Shown here: in pieces, positions 31,330 to 43,224 of the stretch
Layout of the letters: the number at the start of each line of letters is the position of its first letter
How positions within the stretch are numbered: the first letter of the stretch is position 1
Assembly: GCF_000151315.2 (NCBI RefSeq)
Contig: NW_011887295.1
Coordinates: 2,010,358-2,074,357, forward strand
Source: Capsaspora owczarzaki ATCC 30864
Lineage: Eukaryota; Opisthokonta; Filasterea
Length of the DNA stretch: 64,000 bases
Direction: 5' to 3'
Position numbers and translations under genes: made by a program
The notes under the pieces: model-generated
Seen by the model: the letters and a program-made list of their open reading frames with translations, nothing else
The model's database searches: none
Told to the model about the DNA's origin: nothing

Positions 31330-34300
31330 TCACAAGAGCCGGAATACACTCTGCTGCTGCTGCTGCTGCTGCTGCTGTTGTACCTTGCTGTGCGAATGTC
31401 CGGCCACGCAGCGCAAAACAGCATTGGCTGGCAGCGCGCGAAGCATCGAGCTGGAGGTGCAACTCGTTCGGACACTGCTCGATTCGCATGTGGGACAGAT
31501 TGCATAAAACTCGCTGCGCTCGACCAGATTCGGGTACAATGCCGACAGGACGCCCCACACCTCCGAGATGACAGCGTTCAGCAGGGCTTGCATCTGGGAA
31601 TGCTGCTCGGCCAGCGGGCTGTCGGCAGCAGCGTCAGCAACCACCGCCGCTCGCACGGCAAACGTCACCGTAGCAGCCGCGGCATCGACATCGACGCGTA
31701 CGAGGTGTTCCGCTGTCTCGGAGTTGCGGCGTAAAACCAGGCAAGACCGGAAGGCCGCAACAACGCCCTGGCTTCCGTTGTGAGCAATCAGTCGGGCAAA
31801 CAACTGACTTGCCAGTGCCGCAGGCATGAATGGGAGCTGCAGACGATGCGCACAGACCAAGCGGGATTGCGTCGCACTCACCACGGCGGGCCAGTCCGTC
31901 TCTTGCGGTGCGCCCTCCGGCAGTAGCGCAGGCACATAGTCAGACCGGCTGTCAGCAGGTGCGATGAGATGCATGGCACGGAGCACTGGCAGAATTGAGC
32001 CGTGCTGGGACGCAGGAACGCGAATTTTGCACTTGCAATTCGAGGCGCAATCGCAGCGACCCTTGTTATTCTTGCCGCAATTCTCCGTCACTGCGCAAAT
32101 GCAGCCGTCGCGAAGGATCTTGTAGAAGATCTGGTGGTCCAGCCGGCCATGAGCGTCTGTCAGGTCGAGGAAGCCGGATCGACGCGACAGGACGAGTTCG
32201 GACATGGCGCTCAAGGCGAGCATGTCGACAAGGACCTCGCCGTCTCCAAGGGGCAAGCACTGTCCTTGGGAAGCAAGGAATTCGAGTGCGCGATCGAGCA
32301 CAGCCCAAGATTGCTCGGCAAACACGGGACTGACAGACTGCGCCACCTGCTGAAGCTCCATTCGCGACATGATCGGGTTGCGCGTCTCGGCAAAGCTGGC
32401 CTCAATCTTCTTGCCAAGCGTGCGCGCGTGTCTCGGGTGGAACTGAGCCAGGCGTTGGTGGGAGGCGGCGGCACGAAGAAGCGCCTTCATTGCGGCGACC
32501 GTGCTCGCTTGTGTGCCATCCACTCGGACGCAGCCGGCAATGTTGGCTCCCCCGACGGCCTCAGCAGCAGCCGCCACAGCAGCTTCGACTTTGTCTTGCG
32601 ACAAGGCTCCCTCGGCGTCATCAGCATGCGTGCCGACAATGAGAATGGGCGACCAGCGATCGACAGCCGTGATCGAGCCCAGCCAGTAACTGAGCTTGCT
32701 GGCCTCTGGAGACTGGGTCAGGTCCCACACGACAATCGACAAAGTGTCGCCAGCTTGCTGCAAAATGGCGTTTGCGTGTTTGAATATGTCCGCGCCGCCG
32801 TAATCGGCCAGCTTCAGGGTCAGTGTTCGGTCAAAGGCGTCTGGATGCGGGAGGGCAAGCGTGTGCACAGCAACTCCATCTGTTGGGGCGCGGTTGGGGT
32901 CGAGTGGGTCCGAGTAGCCCAATCTGCTGCGGGTGTTGAGCAACGCCTGGACAAAGGTGGTTTTGCCCGAAGCCTGGGCGCCCACAATGGCCACCCGGAC
33001 GCTGCCGCTCGGGATGCTCCCTCGAGCCACATCCCCCAGATAATCCAGCACGACAGCGTTGCCACAGAGTGCAATCCGCCCGGGAATGTTCAGCATGCGG
33101 TTGCCAGCGACAAAGAACTTTGCATTTGCTGGAAGCAGCCCGAGAAACAAGGGCAGAACATCAAACTGGTTGTTGGAGAGGTCGAGGTGCCGCAGATTGG
33201 GAGCAATGCGGCGGAAGGAGTCCGGCAGGGTCGCGAGACGATTGTCGCCGAGAAGCAGCATGGTGAGCTGGGTCAGGTTGGAGATGGAGGCAGGAAGCGC
33301 CACGAGCTCGTTGCGGCACACTGAGAGAATCGTAAGCGAAGTGAGTTGACCAAGTGCATCCGGGAGGTGGGTGAGCGAGTTGCCGTCCAGCGTGAGCATG
33401 CTGAGCATGGACATTCCGCCAAGCGATGCGGGCAGCGACCGGAGTAGATTGCGGTCCAGCGACAAGTCCTCCAGGCCAGCCAGCTCGCCCAGACTGTCTG
33501 GCAACTGCCCAATATGGTTGTCATGGAGTGACAGGCTGCTCAAGTGGAAGAGCTGGCCAATCGCGTCCGGCAAAACGGTCAGTTCGGGGTTGTGGGCGCA
33601 CGCCAAGAAGGTGACTCGCGAGTCCTGATTGCTTGCCATTGCGCCGACAATCGTGGCGAGTTGCTTGTTTGACACGCGGCGTTGGATCATTCTGAGGTTG
33701 TTTTTTTGTTGTTGGATCCAAAGAAGTTTAGAATTTGGAGATGAAAATCAATCGCATCCAGTTGCAAAACGCTTCAATTCAAACCACCAAAAAACGACTT
33801 ACTCGACCCGGTCGAACGTTGCGCCAGGGGTTGCCAAGCGGTCGGCGAGCTCGGCGATGGCACTCGAGGTCATTGGCGGCGGGCTCGGGCAGGCTGGCGC
33901 CTGTTCGTGTGTAAATTCGTTGTGACTGATCTCTACCCCCCCCCCCGCAGCCAAGCAGTTTGTGGTATTTTGTGTGTGTGTTTTCATGGTGAGTAACAGG
34001 ATGAGCGGTGCATTCAAGATCATTCAGTGTTGAGTGTTTCATCATGGTGCCATGGATGGATAAATTTGGAAGTGAAAAGCCGGCAAAATGTTGTTTGATC
34101 CGCTTCCAATGCATGTCCTGCTGCAGGACGATCGACTTGGCTCGGAGCTCGGAATCCCTGAATTCTACAAGATTACACACGAAGGGGGGACGAGCAGCGC
34201 TCACCTTCCGACTGGCCCGCTGGAGTCAGGCTGCTGCTGAAGGGCCACGCCAATCGGGCTGAGGGAGCATCGCCGAACGAGTGGACCGCGACCAGCTGCG

Positions 34301-34616
34301 CGGCCTGCTGGATGAGCCTCCTTGCCGCGGCTGCGCTCGACGCTGTTGCATCTGCAGAGGCAGATGACGCTGTGCTGGCCGTGGTGGATGGAGGACGAGG
34401 ACTGGCTGACGGGTGGTTGCTGGTCTCGTGGTGCAGCAGCGGCGACCGTTGTGGGAGTTCCCCGACAACGACGACAGATGACGCATTGCTGCGACTCGCA
34501 TCGGCGCCTCGGTCGGAGGACGCAACTGCGACAGTGACATCGCGGATGCTGTTCGACGACGCCAGCGACGAGGTGGACGACGAGGTGGACGCGCGACTGA
34601 GCAAAGCGGTCGACAT
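31330..34616 (-). CDS. Roco family protein: leucine-rich repeats, Roc GTPase and COR-like region
   Basis: Four exons join in phase: 34205-34616, 33998-34164, 33803-33900, 31330-33691. The first encodes a Ser/Ala-rich leader from ATG at 34616; exons 2 and 3 are less certain. The last exon carries about nine LRRs (pattern LxxLPxSLGxLxxLxxLxLxxN), then a Roc domain: P-loop IVGAQASGKTTF, switch LKLADYGGADIF (DxxG equivalent), VVWDLTQS, and GTHADD as the NKxD equivalent. A COR-like region follows and the C-terminus ends in a 10-residue Gln run. No kinase domain is present, so the layout is like animal MFHAS1 rather than LRRK2. Within the COR-like region (about 32020-32105) there is a cysteine cluster, seven Cys in about 25 residues (CICAVTENC...CDCASNCKCK), which is unusual. 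Function: a GTP-regulated signalling scaffold, partner unknown. Confidence 0.85.
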
Positions 34617-35047
34617 TGTTGTTGATCAAAGAAAGAGAGAGAAGGGGAAACAAAAAAAAAAAAAAAAAAAAAAAAAAGATTGAGAAGATTTCGCATCGGA
34701 AAGTGAACTCAATGCCAAAAAGCACTGAAAAAACAGAGAGCGCGCGAGATAGTCGAGATAACAGAGAGCTGAAAGAGCTGAAGGGTGGTCGATATGAATG
34801 GATCACACAGTCTGGTTGCACAGTCAAACTGGTTTTGGTTAAACCAGATGGCTGAGCATCGAAGCATCCGAGCTTGGATTCAGCAGGCTGCTCGCTCGCT
34901 TGTAGAGTCAAAGAGTTTAATAAATGAAACCAAACTGCAACTAAAGGCAGCTTAAAAAAGTACAATAGAATACAATGAAAGTGAAAGAAAAATCCAGATG
35001 AGCTGGTCGATGTGCCGCCTCCTCGCTCCCTTCTTCTTCTTGCTTTT
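34617..35047. other. Spacer between ATOS stop and Roco start
   Basis: 431 bp. Contains an A-run just upstream of the Roco ATG (34651-34677) and A/T-rich stretches. No coding content recognised. Confidence 0.5.
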
Positions 35048-38000
35048 TCACAGAGAGAAGGCAACTTGAGTCGTGGGCGCGCACTTGAGCGCGTCGTCAT
35101 CGTCCACGGAGCCGCTGCGACCGCGGTGCAACATGCCATCTTCACCCAGCTCGTGCGAAGGAGAGGTTGAAGACGGACCGCTCGACGACATGCTTTGCAG
35201 CTCTACTCGCTCCGCACGTGTCAGCGGAATGTATCGCGGGTTGCTGGGTCCGTCCGTGATGACAGACAGGCCTTCCGCGGAATCGAGCGTGCGGTGCGCG
35301 AAAACGACGCGGATTCCGCCGTGCAAATACACGCTCTTCTTCAGGCAGACAAACCGCAGATGGGCAAGGTACCGAATCGCTCCATTGGAGAACGTTTCGT
35401 CGATTGTCCGTTGTCGCACAAACGTCTTTGTCCGCGGCGGCATTTCCGAATGGTCGTAGCGCACTAGAAACACCCTGACACCGGTCTGCTGCGGATTGAA
35501 GATGGCCAGCTGCACCATGCCTCGCACTGGCACCTTGAGAAGCGCCGGGTGGCGGCCAGGGTCGTCGCGGTGGGCCAGCTCAATGTTGGCAACGTACGGG
35601 GTCGGCGCGTCCTCGCCCGGGAGCGAGTAAAACACGGGCGAGAATGGGATGGAGACGTGGGGTAGCTGCTTGCCCTCGCCAGAAACGGCGAGCTCGGCGG
35701 TAAATCCAGGGATGGAGTAGGCGTCGGCAGTCGACATGCGGCCTTGCAGGATGGACTCTTCGAACGAGCCCACGAGTGTCTTGGTGGCAGGGGTGTGCGT
35801 CGGCGACATGCCGATCGACAGTCGACGGGGTGGAGGGGACGGTCTTGGTGGCGAGGCGTTGCCAACGAACGAGGGACGTCGATTGGGCGGGGGCTGAAAC
35901 CGTTGCAAATCGATTGCGCCGGAATCGCCCCAGCTATCACGTGCTTGTGTTTCGGGTGAAGAAAACCGTCCGCCTACACCTGGCGATGGACGAATGGAAA
36001 TGGGCTTGGAAGGAGCCATCGTGACGACGGGAGTTGTTCCAGCATCGAGCCCAGCAAGCTGTGCAGGTGTGTTGGTCTGCAAGGTCGACGCAGGTGCAAT
36101 GTTGGTGACTGGCAAGCGGGCTGGCGAATGCATGACCAGACCAGTCAAGCTGCCAGACGAGGCGCGACGAGCTGCGAGCGCAGATGGACTCGCGCTGTGC
36201 AGATTCAACGAAATCTTGCTCGCGGATGGCGATATCGGCAGCATTGGTGTACCATTGTCGGCCACTGCATTGAGCGAATCGTGCATCTCCGCCACCGAGG
36301 CCGTAGGTGCGTGCACAGGCATGGAATTGCGGTCAAAGGGAAATCCGTGCTTGAGTTCAGCCGATTCTCGTGGATCTGGACTGGACATGACTGGCAAGCC
36401 AGTCTTCTTGTTGAACAAGAGAGTGGCAGCCAAGCTATTTCGAGCCGGGGAGGGCTGTCGAGGCTTTTGGGCATTTGCAAGTTCCTGTGACACACACACA
36501 CACACCCAAAATACAACAAAAAGAGTGTGAGACGATTTTTTGTCGCTGCAGCACACATGGCATCGGGTCTGACAAGCAACAAAGGCCATACTCGTTCTGA
36601 TGGTGACATTCTCAGACGCTTGGATGCTTCCCGCTGTGTTTTTTCAAAGGTCGTAAACAAACGGTCAGTTCGACGGCTTGTGCCTAAATATCCCCGTCTA
36701 GCGTGCCCAAACTCACCGAAGTCACTGGTGGAACATCGACTTGGATTGCCTCAGAGCCAGGAAACGACATGACAGACATGAACAGCGTGCCAGCAGGCGA
36801 CGACAGCGGCGGAAACGTGTGTCGCTGCACTCGTTCCGATCCATCAAACGACTCGTGCTCGGCGCCCGACAATCTGTGCATACACCAAAAAGGCCACGAT
36901 TGATTGGTTACAAACAATGCGGTACAGCTAGAAGAACACCTCAGGCGAAAAGACGCTTGGTTGCTGCTTAGCTGCGTACCTGTATTCAAGCTGGTTGCCA
37001 GCGTGCTCCGACCCGTTGAGGTACTGCCCGATGAGATTGAGCACTGTCGCTGCTTCCTGAGGCACGGCGGTGGATGTCTGATGCATGATTAAGCCTTCGT
37101 CCTTGTCGTTGTTACTGGACAGCGATGGCTGAGGTGAAGCTGAGGTTCGCGGTTGCTTGCTGTGCTGCTGCAACAAGACCGGCATCAGCCCGTCCTCTGC
37201 CTCGGCTGCGCTGCGCTTGGACGGCGGCATCAGCAGCAGTGTCCAGCGCTCGATCAGACGCAGGCGCGGTGGCGGAGGGTCGGAGGATGGGACTGTCGGC
37301 TGGGGCTGCCTGGCTGCTGCTTCGGACGTGAAACCGCCGCCACTCTGACGACGACGACGATCGACCGTCGTTGAGCCAGCAGCACCAGCAGCAGTAGTAG
37401 TAGTAGTAGCAGCAGTAGTAGTAGCAGGCACAGACGCCCGACCCAGAGTCACTGAGGATGAAGAATCAGCCGAACGATGGGCTGGTGCTGGGTTTGGCTG
37501 TGTTGATGCTGCTGCTGCGTGGCTGAGAATGTCAATGTGCACCGGCTCGCCACTCGCAGCAAGCGTTTCGAGCTGCCGTTGCGCGTCTCGCAGTAGAATC
37601 TAAAGCGCAAACAAAGCACAAATCCCAATGTCCCACCAGCAACAACAAAGGAGCAGAAAAAATGCGGGAAAACGTTGAGTGAAAGAACGAGTAAAAAAAA
37701 AAATAAAAATAAAAAATAAAATAAAATAAAAAAAAAAAGAGACTGAGATTTGAAAAAGAATCTCAGAAAATAGGGTAAAAGAAAAACAGTAGCATCCAAA
37801 ATAAATAACAATCACAGCTCAAATGATGAAGAAGCGAGAGATCATAAAGCAATGCAAGAGCAAACAGTCTGAGCAGCAAAGGTTACCGGAAAATCAGCGA
37901 GCGGCGAGAATTCTGCCGTTGCTGTTGCTATTATTGCTGCTGTTGATGCTGATGATGATTCAATGATGCTTCCACCGAGTATGACTGGCTCATCTGCTGT

Positions 38001-38406
38001 TTGAGGCTGGAGCTGAGGTTCCTTGTGATGTGGTACTGAGTTTGAATTGGCGGTCAAGCTCAGGTTGCTGTGATTCTGGATCGGACTCGGACTCGGATGC
38101 TGTCGCGTGGCAACGGACGTACTTGCGCAACCAGCCTTCAGACGCTCTTGCAGGATGCAGAGACCGAGCCGCGGGACGAGCGACGTAGACAGTGCGCGCC
38201 GACCCAACTCCGACAGCGGCAGTGGTGGTGATGGTGGTGGTGGTGGTTCAGTCTGCGGTCGCCCAACAGGGCTCTCTGCGCCGGATTTCGATCGTACTGG
38301 TGCTGCAGTGATATTTGCATCGAGTGCTGGTGCTTCTGCGCCCGGCGTCGGTGTCACGCGGCGGCTATTGCTGTGGCTGTCAACCTCCGACGATGACGCC
38401 ATTGCC

Positions 38407-38478
<72 letters not shown>

Positions 38479-38867
38479 CCATCACCCTCACCAATCGGAC
38501 TTGTATCATGATGACCGCTCCAAGTAGTAGTAGTAGTAGTACTAGTACTAGTACTACCAGAGATAGTATTGATGGTGGAATGGGCGCTCATGCTTGGCGT
38601 GGCTGAGGCCGACGATGACACAAACCCCGTCACGAGCGGTGGTGGCGCATTCGATTGAGGCGCATGTCCGACCGACCCAAACGATAGCAATGATGGTATT
38701 GATGGTGATGGCGACGATGATGCCGAGGTCGACGATATCGTCACCGGCACAAATGCATCCACCGATTTCCCCATTTTGTTGGCTGGGGGAAAACCAAGTC
38801 GAAAACCAAAATTGAAGACTGAAGTCGAGGAGTTGTCGGAAGTGGTATTATTCACTGGAAAGTGCAT
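35048..38867 (-). CDS. ATOS: ATOS (FAM214-type) homologue
   Basis: Homologue of Drosophila atossa / human ATOSA-ATOSB, nuclear transcriptional regulators. Four exons join in phase: 37887-38867, 36980-37599, 36717-36873, 35048-36484 (1064 residues). Two conserved C-terminal blocks define the family: LVGSFEESIL with FTAELAVSG and VSIPFSPVFYSLPGEDAPTP, then VRGMVQLAIFNPQQTGVRVF, YDHSEMPPRTKTFVRQRT and RYLAHLRFVCLKKSVYLHGG. The middle holds PVHIDIL and LIERWTLLL, matching the family's N-terminal conserved segment. The linker is Ser/Pro-rich. An in-frame ATG at 38774 is an alternative start. A (GCT)n tract encodes about 23 alanines. Next to SPATA20 with 253 bp between them. Confidence 0.9.
38408..38477 (-). 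repeat. Triplet repeat encoding poly-alanine in ATOS
   Basis: About 23 consecutive CTG/GCT units on the plus strand, read as alanine codons on the minus strand inside ATOS exon 1. Such tracts vary in length easily between strains. Confidence 0.9.
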
Positions 38868-39120
38868 GTCCAAGCTATTATCCAAATTCCAGAGTCGCGG
38901 GGAGGATGCTGTTGAGCATGGGGCGGTTGCGTTTGCTCAACCCTTTGAAGCCATGCACGCCTCACTTTACCTAACACGGTGCACCAAGTTCAATCACTCA
39001 TGCGCAGCACTGACAGATCTACAACTGCGAGCGGCATGAAGGAGACGTATGTGTAGTGTAATACATGTAATTCATGTGAATGACAAAGTTTTTGTACATA
39101 ATACTTGATCGCGACACTCT

Positions 39121-42100
39121 CTAGGGAGAAAATGGCTGTACAGGCAGAGTCGCGCCAAGAAGGGTGCGCAGCTCGCGTACGCTGGTGACGGGGGCCTGGC
39201 AGGCAAAGCTTTGGCAAACATAGGCGGTGGGCTGGTTGTCAATCATCTGGTAGTCGTCGACGGCCGGCAGCTTGTTCCGCAGAAAGCGACGGCTCGCGTC
39301 GGATTGTAAATGCACGATGGATTTGAACGGAATAAAGCACTGGGATAGGACTACGCTCTGAAGCTCGGTCGCGGCCTCGCTCGCAGCAGAAGCAGCAGCT
39401 GCAGGACGGGTCGGCTCGTCTTTGGGTTTGGGTACATCGGTCGGACTGTTCTTGGTGACGAGTACCACTTGCACGTTCGGACTGTGCAAGAACTGCAACG
39501 CAGAGAGCATCATTGGCAGCGCGGTCGGGGCGTTGGAAAAGAGGAATTGGTGCGAGGTGATGAGTGCAGCGGCTCGATCGCGCATTTCTGGTCGGTTGAC
39601 CAAGTTGGCAAGCCGCAGGAGGTTGATGGCTGCAATGGAATTGCCCGCTGGTTCAGCGCTGTCTTCCTCGCACTTGAGGCGAACCAGGATGCTCGGGTCG
39701 TGCGTGCTTGTCACGAAGTACCCGCCACCGCCGTTCGGGTCGTGAAACAGCTCGTCTTGCTTGCTTTGCAGCTGCAGCGCCCACTCGAGCCAGGTCGTAT
39801 CGCCATCCACTTCGTACAAATCCAGCAACCCCTGAATGACAAAGGCATAGTCGGACAGAAAGCCACCAACCTTCGAGGCAGATCCGTCCCGCCAAGATCG
39901 CACGAGCTGTCCGCTTTCCGTGTTGTACATTGAGCCGCGCAAGAAACGAGCTGCCTTTTGAGCAGCGTGAATAAACAAGGGCTCCTCGACCACGCCTCCG
40001 GCCTTGGCCAGCGCCGAAATCATGAGTCCATTCCACGCGGCAATGATCTTGTCGTCCAGATGCGGGCGCGGACGTGCGGCACGAATCCCGTGCAGTCTGG
40101 CGCGTGCATTCTCGAGGCGATTGGCCACGTCTGCCAGGGGCAGGTGAAAGTGGTCGGCGGTTTCCTGGAGCGTGTACTCTTGGAAGAGGTGGTTTTTACG
40201 CGCAAGCTCGCCGTGTGGATTGCTCTCTCGGCGAATATTCCCCTGTGGACGCACTCCGAACGCGTAGCAAAAGACGGCCAAGTCTGTCGCGTTGGACGCT
40301 ACTCCAGCAGCACAGTCGCCTTGGCTCAAGGTGGTGGATATCTCTTCGTACGACCAGACGTAGTAGGCTCCTTCGCTCTTGGATTCCGAAGTCACTGAAG
40401 GCAGGCTGTCTGCGTCTTCTGCCGAAAAGAATCCGCCAAGTGGGTGGGCAAGATCGCGCAGCACGTATGCGAGAGTGTCCCGGCACACTTGTGCGTACGC
40501 AGGTATTCGAGTCAGCTGGAACCCCATTGCATAGGTCAGCGCGAGTTGTGCCTGGTCGAAGAGCATCTTTTCAAAGTGCGGAACTGTAAACGTGCAAAGC
40601 AGACGAAAGAAGAAAGGCACGTAAGTTGGATCTCTCTGCTCTCCAAGTTTGCAAGAACAGACATGTATGCGCTGTGTGTTACCATGCCAGAACTGATCCA
40701 CACTGTAGCGATGAAAACCTCCACCAAGATGGTCGTACAGGCCACCGCGATGCATGGCGTCCAAGGTGGTTGTGCACATGCGCATGGTTTGGAGACAGTT
40801 GCGCTCTGCCACGCTGAGGCGCCTGGAGCCTTTGAGTTTGGGAGAGGCTGAGAGCGTGGTTGCCGCCGCCGCAGCGACCGGCGCCCCTGCAAGTCGAGGC
40901 GATGCGGATGTGGGTGAAGGGGTAGCGTCGGTAGCTTGCGCTTTCAGCGACGCAGTCACGCGGGAAAAGTGCGCATAGAGGTTGAGCAGGAATTGCAAAA
41001 TCACGGGTCGAGGAAACTTTGGCGCGCCACCAAATCCGCCGAGCTGCGGGTCAAACTCCTCCTCAAACTTGGTGAAGGCCAATTCGAGCCAGTCGCGGGC
41101 AGAATCCTGCTTTGCATCAGAAACTGCACCTTCGTTGCTTTCCTCGGTTGGTTGCAAGCGTGCGTCGATGCCTTGCTCGAGCAGCTGCATGATGCCGCGA
41201 CCTTTGAGAAGGATTTCGTCGCGGCGAGAGCTCCAGAGCGCCGCAATTTTTGCCAGCAGGAACGGAAATCCGGGCGTGCCCCACTTGTCCTCTGGCGGAA
41301 AGTACCTACAAAGGAGAAAAGTGTTGCACGTGAGAAATGAGCCAGAGGGGTTGCAGATGAGAATCAACAGCTGCAGCAAAGCTTACGTTCCACCAAAAAT
41401 GGGCGTCAGTTCTGGTGTCAACCAGACACTCATTGGCCATCCACCGTGACCTGTTGTGGCCGTGATGAATGCCATGTAGACGCGATCGACATCAGGGCGC
41501 TATGCAATCATCATAGTGAGCATTCGAGTCGCTCGACTGAAATTTGGTTGCGGAAAACGGAAACGAGACAAACCTCTTCGCGGTCCACTTTGATGTTGAC
41601 AAAGTTCTTGTTCATGATACTGGCAATGCCGGGATTCATGAACGACTGCTCCTCCATGACGTGGCACCAATGGCAAGTGCTGTAGCCGACCGACAGAAAG
41701 ATTGGCAGCTGCCGTTCTCGCGCTTTTTGAAAAGCCTCTGGACCCCTGTTGGTGATGAGTTGCGCGCATGTACAGTGTCAGTGCCTCGCACTCCAGTGCA
41801 TGTTTCAGAATGCATGCAACGTCCGAGTTTCGCACCAAGGATACCAGTCGACCGGATTATGCGCATCTGTGAATACACCAAAACAAAAATCAAAATTTCA
41901 GGATACCAGCACCAGCAGCGCCATCAGTGATTCCAAAATGGTTTGAGTTGTTTTGTTGACAATAACACGCATCCTATCGAAACGCCCGTGCTTTTTTTTT
42001 CGCGCGCGCCGTGAATCACACGCGACACTCGACGCAAAAGCGAACAAACGAAAAACTCTGCCTTCAACCAAAGAAGAACGATGAGTCGAAAAAGAACTCT

Positions 42101-42396
42101 CGTGTGTTGAGCCATTCACCGTGCAACCATGATCATCCCTTTTCAGATCTGAGATCACTGCATCGATCTGCAGCCAAAGCGAGTGCGATCAGTGTTTGTT
42201 TCCATCCAGAAGAACAACGCTCAATGCCGAACTTTTGCCGTTTTTGTCCCCTTTCTGTGTTTTCCGATGAACAATGTTTGTTTGTTTTACGTTGAAGCAA
42301 GTAAGGGCTCTTCTCAGTGGCAAGACGATTGGTTGCGACGCTTGGTGCCGGTGCAGGTGCTGCAGCCGCAGCCGCAGTGGCCGCGGAAGATGGCAT
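39121..42396 (-). CDS. SPATA20: SPATA20-type protein (thioredoxin-like DUF255 domain, YyaL family)
   Basis: Six exons join in phase: 42291-42396, 41836-41866, 41574-41745, 41387-41499, 40683-41305, 39121-40583 (835 residues). The thioredoxin-like domain is nearly identical to the family consensus: [53 protein letters not shown] (CHWC redox motif), [37 protein letters not shown] and FGGTYFPPED. The (alpha/alpha) toroid part includes [62 protein letters not shown] and [12 protein letters not shown]. The biochemical activity of this family is not settled. A 31-bp micro-exon (41836-41866) encodes [10 protein letters not shown]. Exon 5 has an ~80-residue Ala/Ser-rich insertion. Confidence 0.95.
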
Positions 42397-43155
42397 TCGG
42401 AAGACAGATGGGAAATGGCGTGTGTGCAAAAACAAATGTCGCCGTTTCACGGAGACTTTTTTGCGTTTGAATGCGCAGTTAAATTCCCCCAACAGCAATC
42501 AAAAAACCGCAGGACGAAAACACAAAAAAAAAAAGACGACTGATGAATTGAAATCCGGAGCAGATTTGCAAAGGAGTCATGGTCAGAACGAAAGCGGAAG
42601 AAAAGCTAGATTCCAACCCAGAGGCAATCAATGCAAACTTTCAGGGGTGTTTTGAGAGTTGGTGTTTGCCTGAGCCACACACCAATTCCAATCGGGCATT
42701 TCACTCAAGTTCCGCTACTACCTTGATGTGAGAATGCAGTAAATCGAATCGGCGGAAAAATGGCTATCGATGGGGCCGAGATGCTGGTTTGGCTTGGTTT
42801 CGACCATGCCTCCGTTTGTGCGACAACGGCAGCTCCGGATCCGGATTTCCGCATATCAGCAGGTGTATCTCGTTGATGACTACCTGGCCACCTGGTCGGC
42901 GGCGCAAGGATTCGTGTTTCCACGCAGAAGTGAGCCAAAGCTTGCTTTTGTAGCGACTTGAGCCGAAACGCTACATCCGCCGTTTCTCCGAGTCTAGCAT
43001 CGTTCGTGCGCTCTTACTCTGACGGTAGACTTTCAGCACACGGTGTGATCGCCTGGTAAACCGATCGGTCGCGGGAGCTGACTCCAAGGTGCAAGCTTGG
43101 AATTGGTCCACTCTTCCATTTTTCAATCCTATTTTGATTCAACACTCAAACGACG
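42397..43155. other. Divergent intergenic region SPATA20/Rab
   Basis: 759 bp between divergent start codons. It has A-runs near 42520 and no recognisable coding frame; it should contain both promoters. Confidence 0.5.
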
Positions 43156-43184
43156 ATGGCGAGTGGCTCACCGTCTGGAGCAGC

Positions 43185-43224
<40 letters not shown>

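Noticed and set aside
32002-33324. 440-codon open frame on the plus strand
   Set aside because: It is exactly antisense to the Roco LRR/Roc exon and has no recognisable motifs; high GC third positions of the real gene keep the opposite strand open.
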